From positions 1 through 64,000 of the forward strand of contig NZ_KQ410743.1 in the NCBI RefSeq assembly GCF_001262505.1: 64,000 bases of DNA, read 5' to 3'. The position numbers and the translations under genes are program-made. The stretch is from Shinella sp. SUS2 (GTDB taxonomy: Bacteria; Pseudomonadota; Alphaproteobacteria; Rhizobiales; Rhizobiaceae). Positions within the stretch are counted from its first letter, which is position 1; every line of letters begins with the position of its first letter. The notes under the pieces were generated by a model. That model made no database searches, was not told the DNA's origin, and saw only the letters and a program-made list of their open reading frames with translations. Shown piece after piece: positions 1 through 8,627 of this stretch.

Positions 1-15
1 GTAAGCAACCAAATC

Positions 16-588
16 CTACGTCATTTCAACGGCTTGAACCACATCCGCCAACCCCTCATGAATTATTCGGGCTAGGACCACGTTATCGCCCCCATCGAGC
101 ACAATTTCGTCAGCGGTACGGATCGCTGGCGAACGTCGCCTCAATTCATTCTCCGGATAGCTGGTGACGGAGGCGCCTGATCGGATCTCGGGATGAAGGC
201 GTTGATGGTTTAGCGAGCGGCTTGGATTTAGGGCCATTTGGAAGAACAGTCGGTAGATTGACTGACCGTATTCATCCGAACGTGTGCGCATGCACCTTAG
301 TAAGCCCCCGAAAAGAGGGCCTCCAGGTGCTAGCTGTGCTTGCCTTCTAAATGCTAGCTTGCAGTTGTAGGATGGCCCCTGCCGAGTGTTAAATAATCTC
401 TGTCTTTCAGGACCAGATGAACCCAGGGGATATATTGCGTTAGCCAGGTCGAACAGCAGCAACGACAGATCGGCATCGTCACCCATAAAAACCCAATCAC
501 CTATCTCAAGCTTGATCCGGTCTTGCTTGGCTTCAGAAGCGGATACAACAAGCCCACGCTCAAAGTAGGGCAGAGTTCTATAACTCAT
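16..588 (-). CDS. Hypothetical protein in the island
   Basis: A 190-residue reading frame with no domain I recognise. The N-terminal third (EIGDWVFMGDDADLSLLLFD and the hydrophobic helix after it) looks like folded protein; the rest is basic and proline/serine rich. There is no signal peptide or membrane segment. It lies downstream of the serine recombinase on the same strand with about 40 bp between them, so it may be co-transcribed. No strong ribosome-binding site is visible. It may be real cargo or a decayed gene. Confidence 0.45.
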   Translation of the reverse strand: MSYRTLPYFERGLVVSASEAKQDRIKLEIGDWVFMGDDADLSLLLFDLANAIYPLGSSGPERQRLFNTRQGPSYNCKLAFRRQAQLAPGGPLFGGLLRCMRTRSDEYGQSIYRLFFQMALNPSRSLNHQRLHPEIRSGASVTSYPENELRRRSPAIRTADEIVLDGGDNVVLARIIHEGLADVVQAVEMT

Positions 589-631
589 GGTATTCCATGG
601 TACAGGATAAACCCAATAAATCTAAAGAATG

Positions 632-1195
632 TTATTGTGAAGTTGCTGCGAGCACTCGATAGACTGATGCTCGACCGATACCAAGCTGCTTCGCAATCTC
701 TGAAGGACCGATGCGCTGACTGTGAAGCGACAAGATCGCTTGCGCCTTCGCCATGACTGTTGGCTTCCGGCCTTTGTATTTACCCTCTTGCTTCGCCTTT
801 GCAATCCCCTCTCGCTGCCGTTCCAACATCATTTCCCGCTCAAATTGCGCCATTGCCCCAAACATAGTCAACATTAGTCGTCCGGTCGGCGACTTTGTAT
901 CCACTGAAGCACCACCAAAATCGATTACACGTAAAGCAACGTTCTTACTTTCAAGGCACTCTAGGATTTTAAGAAGGTGTCCGGTCGAACGTGCAAGGCG
1001 GTCAAGCTTTGTAACGACCAACACATCGCCACTGCGGACAAATTTTAGCACCTCATCCAGTTTTGCTCTTTGCGCTACCGAAGAAACCTGCTCAGCGAAA
1101 AGTTCTTCAACTCCTGAAGCCTTCAGGTCCCTTTCTTGCGCCTCAAGTCCAGCAATCTGGTCAACCGTAGATGTGCGGGCATATCCAACCAACAT
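632..1195 (-). CDS. Serine recombinase (resolvase/invertase family)
   Basis: A small serine recombinase of about 187 residues. The N-terminal catalytic domain carries GYARTSTVDQ with the nucleophile serine, then the LDRLARS block and the FGAMAQFEREMM helix typical of resolvases. The C-terminal HTH reads LHSQRIGPSEIAKQLGIGRASVYRVL and resembles the Hin/resolvase HTH_7 domain. Length fits the Tn3-resolvase/DNA-invertase class, which cuts and rejoins DNA at short inverted repeats through a 5'-phosphoserine link. The ATG at 1195 gives the usual short lead before GYAR; the frame is open to an ATG at 1213, but that start overlaps a CGTCTCA motif that is probably a binding site. No transposase is nearby, so it may serve island maintenance or be a remnant. 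Confidence 0.88.
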   Translation of the reverse strand: MLVGYARTSTVDQIAGLEAQERDLKASGVEELFAEQVSSVAQRAKLDEVLKFVRSGDVLVVTKLDRLARSTGHLLKILECLESKNVALRVIDFGGASVDTKSPTGRLMLTMFGAMAQFEREMMLERQREGIAKAKQEGKYKGRKPTVMAKAQAILSLHSQRIGPSEIAKQLGIGRASVYRVLAATSQ

Positions 1196-1205
1196 AATCG
1201 AAATC

Positions 1206-1285
1206 CGTCTCATTGAACTCTAAGAGATATTACACTTCCCGTCTCAAAATACAAATCTAACCCTAATGAGACGCCCAACGTCTCA
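1206..1285. promoter_or_regulatory. Clustered CGTCTCA motifs, possible res/operator site
   Basis: Four copies of CGTCTCA lie within 80 bp directly upstream of the serine recombinase: 1206-1212, 1240-1246 and 1279-1285 on plus, and 1267-1273 on minus. The inverted pair 1240/1267 spans 34 bp, a length known for resolvase subsites. Upstream placement fits an autoregulated recombination site. This rests on motif repetition only. The rest of the gene-free stretch up to 1674 shows nothing I can name. Confidence 0.4.
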
Positions 1286-1674
1286 GACCTTCCGCCTCGC
1301 TAAGGCCCGCCCTATAGAGACACACTGCATGCCCATGGGTGTCTATACTCACACGACCTCCAACGGGCAGGGTGCCAGCCACGTTCACGCGTTTCGATTG
1401 GAGTTGACCGATGAAGCTAGCCTCTCCTTGCGCAACACCACATTTTCCTGAAAGCGACTGATCAACCCACATCCGAGTTGTTGCCCCGAAAAGCAAACGC
1501 CGACACTTCAGAGGCGACGCTCGTCAGCACATGACACATTGGAGGAAACCATCGGCTCAAACGTCAGCTTAACATCCGCTTCTATCGGTTCAGCGCCATG
1601 ATAGCAGTCGGGTCGTGGGGACACAGGAGGCATCCGACATCTGGGGTCTAGATAAGTACAAGAAGCTAATGGCC

Positions 1675-3135
1675 TCAAGGAATAACCACCTGAGAGCCAG
1701 ATGGGTTGATTGTATAGAAGAATCGAACCTCGTCGCGATCCGAGCCCCGGGTGTCGTCTTGAATACCTGAGATACGGCCAGCCAGAACTGCTCCCTCGTC
1801 ATTCTCGACCAGAAAGCTTTCGTTTAATTGGATCGTGTAGTGGCTCGACGTGGTGTCGATCAAGTTCATATTCACGATCTGGCCGAGTTGGGCATTTTTG
1901 ACCCTACCAATTCGTCGGGTAGCGCCGCGCTTTATCAGGTGTATGGACGTATCACTGCTCTTGGAGAACGCGACATCAAAAGCTTGCCCAGCGTGTTCGA
2001 TGCGTACATTCCCGTCATGGGTTGAGTAATCGAAGACCTTCGCGCCTGCCGGAACGTCTGGCCCGCGACCATATAAACGAAGCTCGCTCGATCGCCGCGA
2101 CGTGCGCATGGTATCAGCGAAAGGCTGGTTTACTGCCGCCGCTGCTTGGATTGCATTATTGGCGCTGGCCTCCGCGATCTCCACGTCATCCACAAGGGTT
2201 TCAGGGGCTTCCATGTCGCGCAGAAAGTCGTGGAGGCTCGATAACCTCAGTGATCGACCGGCAGAGGCGCGACGGTAGGCGTCAACCAACTCGGGCCTCG
2301 GATAGAGCGGCTGCTTGCCGGCTCTGACAAACCAATCGGCCTTCTGCTCTCCGGTAACGAAAACCAGATCCTTACCCAATGTCTTGCCGAGGTCGAGCAG
2401 GGACAGCCAGACAAGGACATCTCCTATGCCCTGATCGTCCTTCGAGGCGTCCTTGTAGCCCGGCGGCACCTGGTGGAGCAGGCCATAGTGCATTTCCTCG
2501 ATGACCTTTTCATTCGCCATCCCGGGGCCAATCAGATGCTCTTTACCGAAGGTTGCGGCGTAGATGGCTGAAACAGGATCGTTTCCACGCCAGGCCTTCA
2601 TCTGTTTCACCAGAGCCCGGAGCTGGCTAAGGTGCGCATTAGCGGCCTTCTCATGATCGGCGGCGGCCTTAGTCAGAGCTTCTCGATCCGCAAACCCTTC
2701 GAGCAGCAGTGGGCTAACATTGATGTCCCAGCCAGAGAACCGCGAAATGCGATCCTCGTAAGCTTGGACCATGTCAGCGAGCCTGCGATCCCGGTTCTTG
2801 ATGAACTCCCTCGCAACCTGCTCGGGCAGGAAGAGGCGGCGTTCGTTGGCGAGTTTGGCATACACTGTCGCCAAACCATCGAGATTACTCTTGCCGAGCT
2901 GATAGGGCAGCAGCAGCGCATTAGTGTCCAGCGCAACAATGACGTCAGCGCAAGATGGATCGACCGTGGCAGTGGGCTTAAAGACGTCGTGAGGCTCTGG
3001 ATATAGCCGGTCCAGAATGAAGTGATCAAAGTCCCTTGTCGGTGATTTGGCCAAGACCTTCTTTCGATCCTTTCCGTTTTCAGATGGATTGGGTGTCTCT
3101 GGTGGTGAAGGCGCTTCTGTCGAGTTCTTGTCCAA
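1675..3135 (-). CDS. PIN-like domain protein (PIN_8/DUF4935 type)
   Basis: A 486-residue protein. After a polar N-terminus, residues about 64-280 match the PIN-like fold: VIVALDTNALL with Asp70, FLPEQVAREF with Glu110, then GYKDASKDDQGIGDVLVWL and VFVTGEQKADW, which supply the later acidic residues. PIN domains are metal-dependent RNases; this subtype is common in accessory and defence regions. Residues about 330-486 form a second, beta-rich region I do not recognise, with no membrane segment. It is the largest cargo gene in the island and stands alone with about 280 bp of gene-free sequence upstream. The nuclease acidic set looks intact. A defence role is inference from family and location. 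Confidence 0.75.
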   Translation of the reverse strand: MDKNSTEAPSPPETPNPSENGKDRKKVLAKSPTRDFDHFILDRLYPEPHDVFKPTATVDPSCADVIVALDTNALLLPYQLGKSNLDGLATVYAKLANERRLFLPEQVAREFIKNRDRRLADMVQAYEDRISRFSGWDINVSPLLLEGFADREALTKAAADHEKAANAHLSQLRALVKQMKAWRGNDPVSAIYAATFGKEHLIGPGMANEKVIEEMHYGLLHQVPPGYKDASKDDQGIGDVLVWLSLLDLGKTLGKDLVFVTGEQKADWFVRAGKQPLYPRPELVDAYRRASAGRSLRLSSLHDFLRDMEAPETLVDDVEIAEASANNAIQAAAAVNQPFADTMRTSRRSSELRLYGRGPDVPAGAKVFDYSTHDGNVRIEHAGQAFDVAFSKSSDTSIHLIKRGATRRIGRVKNAQLGQIVNMNLIDTTSSHYTIQLNESFLVENDEGAVLAGRISGIQDDTRGSDRDEVRFFYTINPSGSQVVIP

Positions 3136-3420
3136 GGGCGGGCCCCATTTTATGAATCGTTTCTGTGCACGATAAGATCATTATTAGCCCCGCGCCAGCA
3201 CCGCCGTTGCAGGGCCGATGGTTCCTTTGGCTAGAGCGAAAACGACGACGTTGGACACTATCGCGGCCAACGAAGGCCCGCTTAATCAAACGCGCCAAAT
3301 GTCTGAGAATGACGCACTCTGATCTCTGACGCAGCAGCAGTCACTAAGTGACGAAAACAGCGCGTATCCAGGGGTGACGGGTTAAAACTGAAAATACTTG
3401 AAGCTTGGACGCGGTGCCGT

Positions 3421-3831
3421 TCAAGCCGGAGGCCGACCGAAAACGCGGCCAAAGGCTTCGTACTGAACACGAAGATCGTTTGCATTTGGCGATTGTTTTA
3501 GTGCCGACTGGAAATTCCTGTCTAAAGCGTCCCATGCGGCGTTGAGGGAACGATTGGTTCTGTTCCTTGGCTCTGCCGAACGAGGGTGGACTGTCCAATC
3601 GTCAACGCGCCATTTTTTTTCTCGAACAATATTGTGAACTGTCGTCGCACTCACGCCAAACTCCTTTGCGAGAACACGGCAGTTCGCGTTTCGGGAGTGA
3701 TGGCGATAACGACGACGGATTTCATCAACCGCATCGAGTGTCAGTTTTTCCTCTCGCCTCAGCCCCGAAATTCGATGATCGGGATATGCTGGATTACTCG
3801 CCCGCCTCATCGGCCCTACCCTTCGATCCAT
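3421..3831 (-). CDS. Small HTH protein linked to the integrase
   Basis: A 136-residue basic protein. Residues about 28-75 carry a helix-turn-helix read as LTLDAVDEIRRRYRHH, then RVLAKEFGVSATTVHNIV and KKW, resembling the HTH at the end of phage endonucleases and some recombination factors. The remainder is Arg/Asn rich without known domains. Its start overlaps the end of the integrase by 16 bases, so the two are translationally coupled. It may be an excisionase-like or regulatory partner of the integrase, but that is inferred from context. Confidence 0.6.
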   Translation of the reverse strand: MDRRVGPMRRASNPAYPDHRISGLRREEKLTLDAVDEIRRRYRHHSRNANCRVLAKEFGVSATTVHNIVREKKWRVDDWTVHPRSAEPRNRTNRSLNAAWDALDRNFQSALKQSPNANDLRVQYEAFGRVFGRPPA

Positions 3832-5711
3832 GAGGTTAGGTGAGATAGATCAAGTCCGCCGTATTCTACCTTTGAGACTTCCTCATGTAAGCGTCGGAGC
3901 GTGTGGCCATCTCCGTAACGACTATCCATTCGCTTGTAATCGACCCAGCCCATAATCTGGTCGCGAAGATCACGCTCGACCCGTGCCTCTCTCAGAGCGT
4001 CGTTGAATGTGTTGCGGAAACTATGGAAGACCTTACGCCGAGCAACCGATATGCCTGTCGGCTTCATGAACGTCTTAAATTTTTTTGAGAAGCCATCCGA
4101 TAGCTTGTCAGACCCGACAAACGCACTCTCAGGGAACAACCATTCGCGTTCAGAACGAGCAACAAATTGAAGGAAGCCGATCCTGACCAGTTCCGGGTGA
4201 ATTGGCACTTGCCGAAGCGCATTTTTCGTTTTCAGGCGCTTGCTGTACTCACCCGCAACATAATCCGATCCAACAGCCTTGTCGTTGACGCTGATGTAAT
4301 AGATACCATCCACCTCACGAACATCGCTGCGTTCGAGTTGCAGGATTTCCTGCATCCGCATGCCCGAGAAAAGCGAAATCAAAGGCAACCAGAAGCGGCT
4401 TCGACGCGGACGACTTGGCCCCTGCCGATTGATGCCGTGTTCGTCGTCGTTGCACCCCGTATATAGCGGGGTAGCAAATATGACTTTCAGTTCTGACACG
4501 GTGAAGGGCTCGTAACCCTCTTCCTGCTCCGAGTAGCTCGCCGGGCGCACCGGTTTGACGATCTTAACCCGCTGTACGGGGCTCCGATCAATCCATTCCT
4601 GATCAACGGCATAGTCGAAGATTTCCCGCAAGACCAACAAATGCTTATCCGCCTCGGAATGCCGTTGCGCGCGCATGCCGTGTTTGCTTTCGTATTCGTC
4701 CGCAGCCTTGCGCAGCGTCCGCCCTTTGTAGTGACGAGCAGCATATGCCGGGATATTGACGAACAGATCGGCGATAGACTGGCACTGCTTCCTCGTGACC
4801 CTGGAAACGGCGAGGCCCCGGCCAAACTCCTCCTGAAGCGCCCGCGTCGCTATCATCAACTGCTGATAGCGCGAAGGCCCCACTTCCTGCTTCCGCTTGG
4901 CAAGGTACTTGTCGATAAGCTCGCCAATCCTGACTTGCTTGCTCGGGATAATATCGGCGCCGGGTTGGAGGGCTGGCGCAAACAGCGGATTGTCCAGAAC
5001 CGGGTGCCGGTTCTCGCTGTTTGCCTGAAGGCGTCGGCGCGCAATCTCAGCATTCGCCTGTGCAAGCTTATTAGCCAACCTTTGAAATTGCGGGCTACCG
5101 GTCACGTCATCCGTCAGCCGCAGACGAACAACCATTCGCCCTTTCTGCCGCCCCTCTCCCGGCACGATCTCCTCCACCTCTTGCCGGTCCACAAACTGAT
5201 ATTTGATTAGTTGCTCAATGGCAGTCCGGTAAGAAGCCGATGCGACGCTCTTGTCTGAATAACGAGCGGCCCGGCCTTCATCGCCCACAGCCAAGGCATC
5301 CGCTTCATCGTAGTCTTGGCCAAGGTCAACGAGAACTTCGCGTCTGTTTTCCTCGTTGACACCGTAACGGTATCCACCTGACCGCTGAATATCAGTCTCC
5401 AATTCGAAGAAGTAGGCAATCGCGATTTGATCGATCTCGTGATCCGTGAGGTCGAATTTGACCCCGGGTTCATCAGCATCGTGCTTCGCAAGCCCACGCG
5501 AAAGGTGCTCAATTATTCTCGATAGCCGCTTGATTTCGTCATCGGTTTTCACACCGAACCGATTGGCTCGTTCGCGAGCTTGCTGAAACGTCAATCCGGA
5601 CAGGCGTTCCACCCATTGCGTTACGCCAGCGACCTTTTGAAGCCTATCAGGCACGCGCCGGCGCAACTTCCAGCCCTTGTTATCTCGGCTCAGATATTGC
5701 TGCTTAGGCAT
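3816..5711 (-). CDS. int: Tyrosine site-specific integrase
   Basis: A long phage-type integrase of about 631 residues. It opens with QYLSRDNKGWKLRRRVPDRL, the N-terminal domain (DUF6538-like) common in proteobacterial island integrases. A core-binding region follows in the middle, then the catalytic domain: SLFSGMRMQEILQL with the first Arg, HSFRNTFNDAL with the His-x-x-Arg pair, and a terminal MDSRYGDG with the nucleophile Tyr. The catalytic set looks complete. The ATG at 5711 is preferred because a GAGG lies about 10 bases upstream; a TTG at 5759 also keeps the frame open. It starts about 100 bp from the tRNA-Met 3' end, its probable target. Confidence 0.9.
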   Translation of the reverse strand: MPKQQYLSRDNKGWKLRRRVPDRLQKVAGVTQWVERLSGLTFQQARERANRFGVKTDDEIKRLSRIIEHLSRGLAKHDADEPGVKFDLTDHEIDQIAIAYFFELETDIQRSGGYRYGVNEENRREVLVDLGQDYDEADALAVGDEGRAARYSDKSVASASYRTAIEQLIKYQFVDRQEVEEIVPGEGRQKGRMVVRLRLTDDVTGSPQFQRLANKLAQANAEIARRRLQANSENRHPVLDNPLFAPALQPGADIIPSKQVRIGELIDKYLAKRKQEVGPSRYQQLMIATRALQEEFGRGLAVSRVTRKQCQSIADLFVNIPAYAARHYKGRTLRKAADEYESKHGMRAQRHSEADKHLLVLREIFDYAVDQEWIDRSPVQRVKIVKPVRPASYSEQEEGYEPFTVSELKVIFATPLYTGCNDDEHGINRQGPSRPRRSRFWLPLISLFSGMRMQEILQLERSDVREVDGIYYISVNDKAVGSDYVAGEYSKRLKTKNALRQVPIHPELVRIGFLQFVARSEREWLFPESAFVGSDKLSDGFSKKFKTFMKPTGISVARRKVFHSFRNTFNDALREARVERDLRDQIMGWVDYKRMDSRYGDGHTLRRLHEEVSKVEYGGLDLSHLTSWIEG

Positions 5712-5812
5712 GTCTTGCATGCCTCGTGTGTACCACGGATGTGTACCACTTTTCAACAAAAAGCCATATAGAACAAAGGGCTTCCAGTGATATCAACCAT
5801 TTATAGGGTGAC

Positions 5813-5889
5813 TGGTAGCGGAGGAGGGATTCGAACCCCCGACACAAGGATTATGATTCCTCTGCTCTAACCTACTGAGCTACTCCGCC
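5813..5889 (-). tRNA. tRNA-Met (CAT anticodon), elongator type
   Basis: A full cloverleaf can be folded on the minus strand. The acceptor is GGCGGAG paired with CTCCGCT (first pair G-U), the D arm is GCTC/GAGC, the anticodon stem is GAGGA/TCCTT around loop ATCATAA, and the T arm holds GGTTCGAATC. The CCA end is encoded at 5813-5815. The anticodon bases are at 5853-5855. The absence of the initiator stem signature and the overall sequence fit elongator Met rather than initiator. The gene is intact beside the island, as expected when the crossover regenerates the tRNA 3' end. Confidence 0.95.
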
Positions 5890-6021
5890 GCCCGAAAAGA
5901 GGAACAGAACGATGTCTGTTTCCGTCCGGTGCGCGGCTTATAAGGCGCTGTTCCCGCGGGTGTCAAGCGACGTTCGCACAAAAATCACTTTGTTCACGAA
6001 GGCCTTGGCAAATGCGGGGGT

Positions 6022-7218
6022 TCAGGCCGCGGCCGGGGTGGACAGAATGCGCCGGAGTGCGTCTTCGGCCGCCGGCTCCCGCTCGGAGCGCAGGATGAAA
6101 CCGCCGCCGTGGATACGGGCATCCTCGCCTTCGCCGGAATAGAGCGCGCAGGCCTGGCCGGGCGCCACGCCCGGTTCCCCTTCGGCAAGCTCCACATAAA
6201 GGCCACCGGGGCCAGACAGAAGGCGGGCAGGACGCGGCGGGCGCGTCGAGCGCACCTTGGCATAACAATCGAAGCCGGCAGCCGCCACGGCTTCCACGTC
6301 GCTGTCGCCGATCCAGTTGATGTCGCGCAGATAAAGCCGGCGCGTTTCCAGCGCTTCCTTCGGCCCCACGATGACACGTCGCGAGCGCGCGTCGAGATAG
6401 ACGACATAGAGCGGCTCGCCCGTTGCGATCCCGATGCCGCGCCGCTGGCCGATCGTATAGTGCAGGATGCCGTCATGACGGCCGAGCACGCGGCCGTCGA
6501 TATGCACGATGTCGCCGGCAAGCGCCGCATTGGGCTTCAGCTTGTTGACGATGTCGGAATACTTGCCCTGCGGCACGAAACAGATGTCCTGACTGTCGGC
6601 CTTCTTGGCGACGACGAGGCCCATCTCCTCGGCAAGCGCCCGCGTTTCGGCCTTCGAGAGATGGCCAAGCGGAAAGCGCAGATAGTCGATCTGCTCCTGG
6701 GTCGTGGCAAACAGGAAGTAGCTCTGGTCGCGCTCGGCGTCGACCGGGCGGTAGAGCGCACGGCGCTGCGGCGCGTCAGGCGTCGGGTTCGGCCGGGAGC
6801 GGATGTAATGGCCGGTCGCGAGCGCATCGGCGCCAAGTTCCTTGGCGGTGATGAGGAGATCGGCGAACTTGACGGTCTGGTTGCAGGCGACGCAGGGGAT
6901 CGGCGTTTCACCGGCAATATAGCTTTCAGCGAACGGATTGATCACCGTCTCGCGGAAGCGCTTTTCATAATCGAGCACATAGTGCGGAATGCCGAGCGTT
7001 TCGCAGACACGGCGCGCATCGTCGATGTCCTGACCCGCGCAGCAGGAGCCCGCGCGGTGCACGGCGGCACCGTGATCGTAGAGCTGCAGCGTGATGCCGA
7101 GCACGTCATAGCCTTCACGTTTCAGGATGCCGGCCACGACGGAGCTGTCCACGCCGCCCGACATGGCGACGACGACACGGGTATCTTCCGGCTTGCGATC
7201 GAAATCGAGACTGTTCAC
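6022..7218 (-). CDS. mnmA: tRNA 2-thiouridine(34) synthase MnmA
   Basis: A cytoplasmic enzyme that thiolates uridine 34 of Lys, Glu and Gln tRNAs with ATP and persulfide sulfur. The N-terminal PP-loop VVVAMSGGVDSSVVAGIL is at about residues 15-32. CVACNQ (nucleophile Cys) and DSQDICFVPQG with the second region and HYTIGQRRG follow in order, as in the family. At 398 residues it is close to the usual 360-400. It is separated from the tRNA by about 130 bp and reads in the same direction. Nothing is abnormal. Confidence 0.95.
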   Translation of the reverse strand: MNSLDFDRKPEDTRVVVAMSGGVDSSVVAGILKREGYDVLGITLQLYDHGAAVHRAGSCCAGQDIDDARRVCETLGIPHYVLDYEKRFRETVINPFAESYIAGETPIPCVACNQTVKFADLLITAKELGADALATGHYIRSRPNPTPDAPQRRALYRPVDAERDQSYFLFATTQEQIDYLRFPLGHLSKAETRALAEEMGLVVAKKADSQDICFVPQGKYSDIVNKLKPNAALAGDIVHIDGRVLGRHDGILHYTIGQRRGIGIATGEPLYVVYLDARSRRVIVGPKEALETRRLYLRDINWIGDSDVEAVAAAGFDCYAKVRSTRPPRPARLLSGPGGLYVELAEGEPGVAPGQACALYSGEGEDARIHGGGFILRSEREPAAEDALRRILSTPAAA

Positions 7219-7443
7219 GCGGGGTCCGTTCCGGTACTGCAGCGCCAGGAGGCTTGCCGCAGGTCACCTTTCACTGGGGTTTGCTTGACGCAAGGGCGAC
7301 GCCCCGCGACCGGCGCGGCGTCTTTCGGGCGACATATAGAAACTTGCCGCACCGAGGGCAAGAGAAGGCCGGAAACCTCGTCGTCCCGGCCGCACACCGG
7401 CCCTGCCTTTCCGGCCCGCCGGCAGGCGCGTGTGCGCAGGATA

Positions 7444-8193
7444 TCAGATGAGGCGCAGGCGCAGGGCGATGGCGATCGCCTGCATGCGGTTGACCGCCTT
7501 GAGCTTGCGCGTCGCGCTCTTGAAGTAGCTGCTCACCGTATAGGCCGAGATGCCGAGGATGATCGCAATCTCGTCGCTGCTCTTGCCGGCGGCCGCCCAG
7601 CGCAGGCACTCGACCTCGCGGCTCGACAGCTTCTCCCGACTCGCCGTTGCCGCCACGAAGGTCTTTTCAAGGCATTCGAAAAGCTGGAGGGCGGCGAAAT
7701 GCAGGTCCGTCAACGCCCGGCGGGCGAGCGGGACCTGCGTGCCCGAAAAGGCCATCAGATAGGGGTCGGATGTCGTGGAATGCAGGAGAAAGGCTGTCGA
7801 GGCGGCAAGACCATGGCTTTCGGCCAGCGCGATCGCCTCACCCACCTGGCCGTTCTCCCAGTCCGATGGGGCGAGCAGCGAGCTGTCGCCCTGCACGGGC
7901 AACTTCGTCATGCCCGTCTCGATCGCCAGCCGGCTCAGATGGAAGAGGTTCATCGCATCGTATTTGCGCACGAGATCGGCCGGCCAGTTGCTGACAAGCA
8001 GCCGTTCGGCAAAGCGCTGCTGCTCGTTGGCAGGAAAGCGCGACACCAGGAAATGACTGAAGCCGAAATGGTTGGCGCACTGGCGCATGAGGTGCAGCAC
8101 CTCATATTCGGTCTGCACGGATTCGAGATTGGCCGTGGACAAGAATTCAGGCGACCAGTCCTGCTGCAGGAGCATGTTGTCTGGGTCTTTCAT
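7444..8193 (-). CDS. LuxR-family transcriptional regulator
   Basis: A 249-residue protein with an N-terminal autoinducer-binding-like domain (about residues 20-165, with Trp/Tyr/Asp residues around NWPADLVRKYDAMNLFH) and a C-terminal LuxR HTH (about 180-245: LSSREVECLRWAAAGKSSDEIAIILGIS cut here into LSSREVECLRWAAAGKSS plus DEIAIILGIS, then TVSSYFKSATRKL). No synthase gene is adjacent, so it would be an orphan receptor or a ligand-free regulator. It is divergent from sciP across a 434-bp gap, so the two may share control. The ligand cannot be read from the sequence. Confidence 0.85.
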   Translation of the reverse strand: MKDPDNMLLQQDWSPEFLSTANLESVQTEYEVLHLMRQCANHFGFSHFLVSRFPANEQQRFAERLLVSNWPADLVRKYDAMNLFHLSRLAIETGMTKLPVQGDSSLLAPSDWENGQVGEAIALAESHGLAASTAFLLHSTTSDPYLMAFSGTQVPLARRALTDLHFAALQLFECLEKTFVAATASREKLSSREVECLRWAAAGKSSDEIAIILGISAYTVSSYFKSATRKLKAVNRMQAIAIALRLRLI

Positions 8194-8627
8194 TTTCCGT
8201 TTCCAACAGCCGGCGCGAACGCCGGGAGCGTGTGCATTCTCGGTTCGGAAAACTTCAGGCGCACCCCTTCAGAAAAGCGGCGACGAAAAACGCCGCGGAA
8301 GCCATATCCCGGGGGGAACAGCTTGCGGAGGGAATTCATGATGATGCAGCCTAGGGCTTCCGGTGGCATCCATCGACGCCGCCCTTAAATTTGGGGGCGT
8401 ATTAGCAGTGTTTGAATAAAAGGGAAATGAAATATTTGCATGGCTCCCATGCGGATGCCGCGCAGGCCCGGCTCGGTGAACGTAAGGGAAGTCAGTACTT
8501 ACGGCCCGGAATACAACAGGCGAAGCCGCTCAAAAGATTAGAAAATTGTTAGCATGCGCTTAGGCAAATCTTAAATGTGGCGGGCTACAGTCCCGGCATA
8601 TGGTCTTGAGTTTATGTAGAGAGTCCA
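8194..8627. other. Divergent LuxR/sciP promoter region
   Basis: A 434-bp gap between two divergent regulators. It holds a near-palindrome at 8375-8400 (ACGCC on the left, GGCGT on the right around TTAAATTT), an inverted repeat CGTAAG/CTTACG at 8481-8503, the CtrA-type box at 8560-8574, and a GAGTC (CcrM-type GANTC) at 8621-8625 just before the sciP ATG. The two inverted repeats are possible operators, for example for the LuxR protein; no RNA gene is evident. Confidence 0.45.
8560..8574. promoter_or_regulatory. Near-consensus CtrA box upstream of sciP
   Basis: TTAG-GCAAATC-TTAA matches the CtrA consensus TTAA-N7-TTAA at seven of eight positions with exact spacing. It ends 53 bases before the sciP start codon, a usual place for activation near the promoter. 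In Caulobacter sciP is transcribed under CtrA, so this supports the same loop here. Confidence 0.6.

Larger units (their letters stand above)
1..5812. mobile_element. End of a genomic island integrated at tRNA-Met
   Basis: The block from the left edge to the 3' end of the tRNA-Met gene contains a tyrosine integrase starting about 100 bp from the tRNA, a serine recombinase, a PIN-like protein, a small HTH protein and an unknown protein, all on the minus strand. Its sequence is visibly richer in A and T than the core genes from 6022 onward. Integrase next to the 3' end of an intact tRNA is the classic layout of a tRNA-targeted integrative element. The other attachment site is not in the window: I saw no second copy of the tRNA 3' end in 1-5800, so the island continues to the left. 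Extent and mobility are inferred. Confidence 0.8.

Noticed and set aside
6109..8388. Plus-strand frame of about 760 codons across mnmA and the LuxR gene
   Set aside because: Antisense to two well-supported genes with clear motifs.
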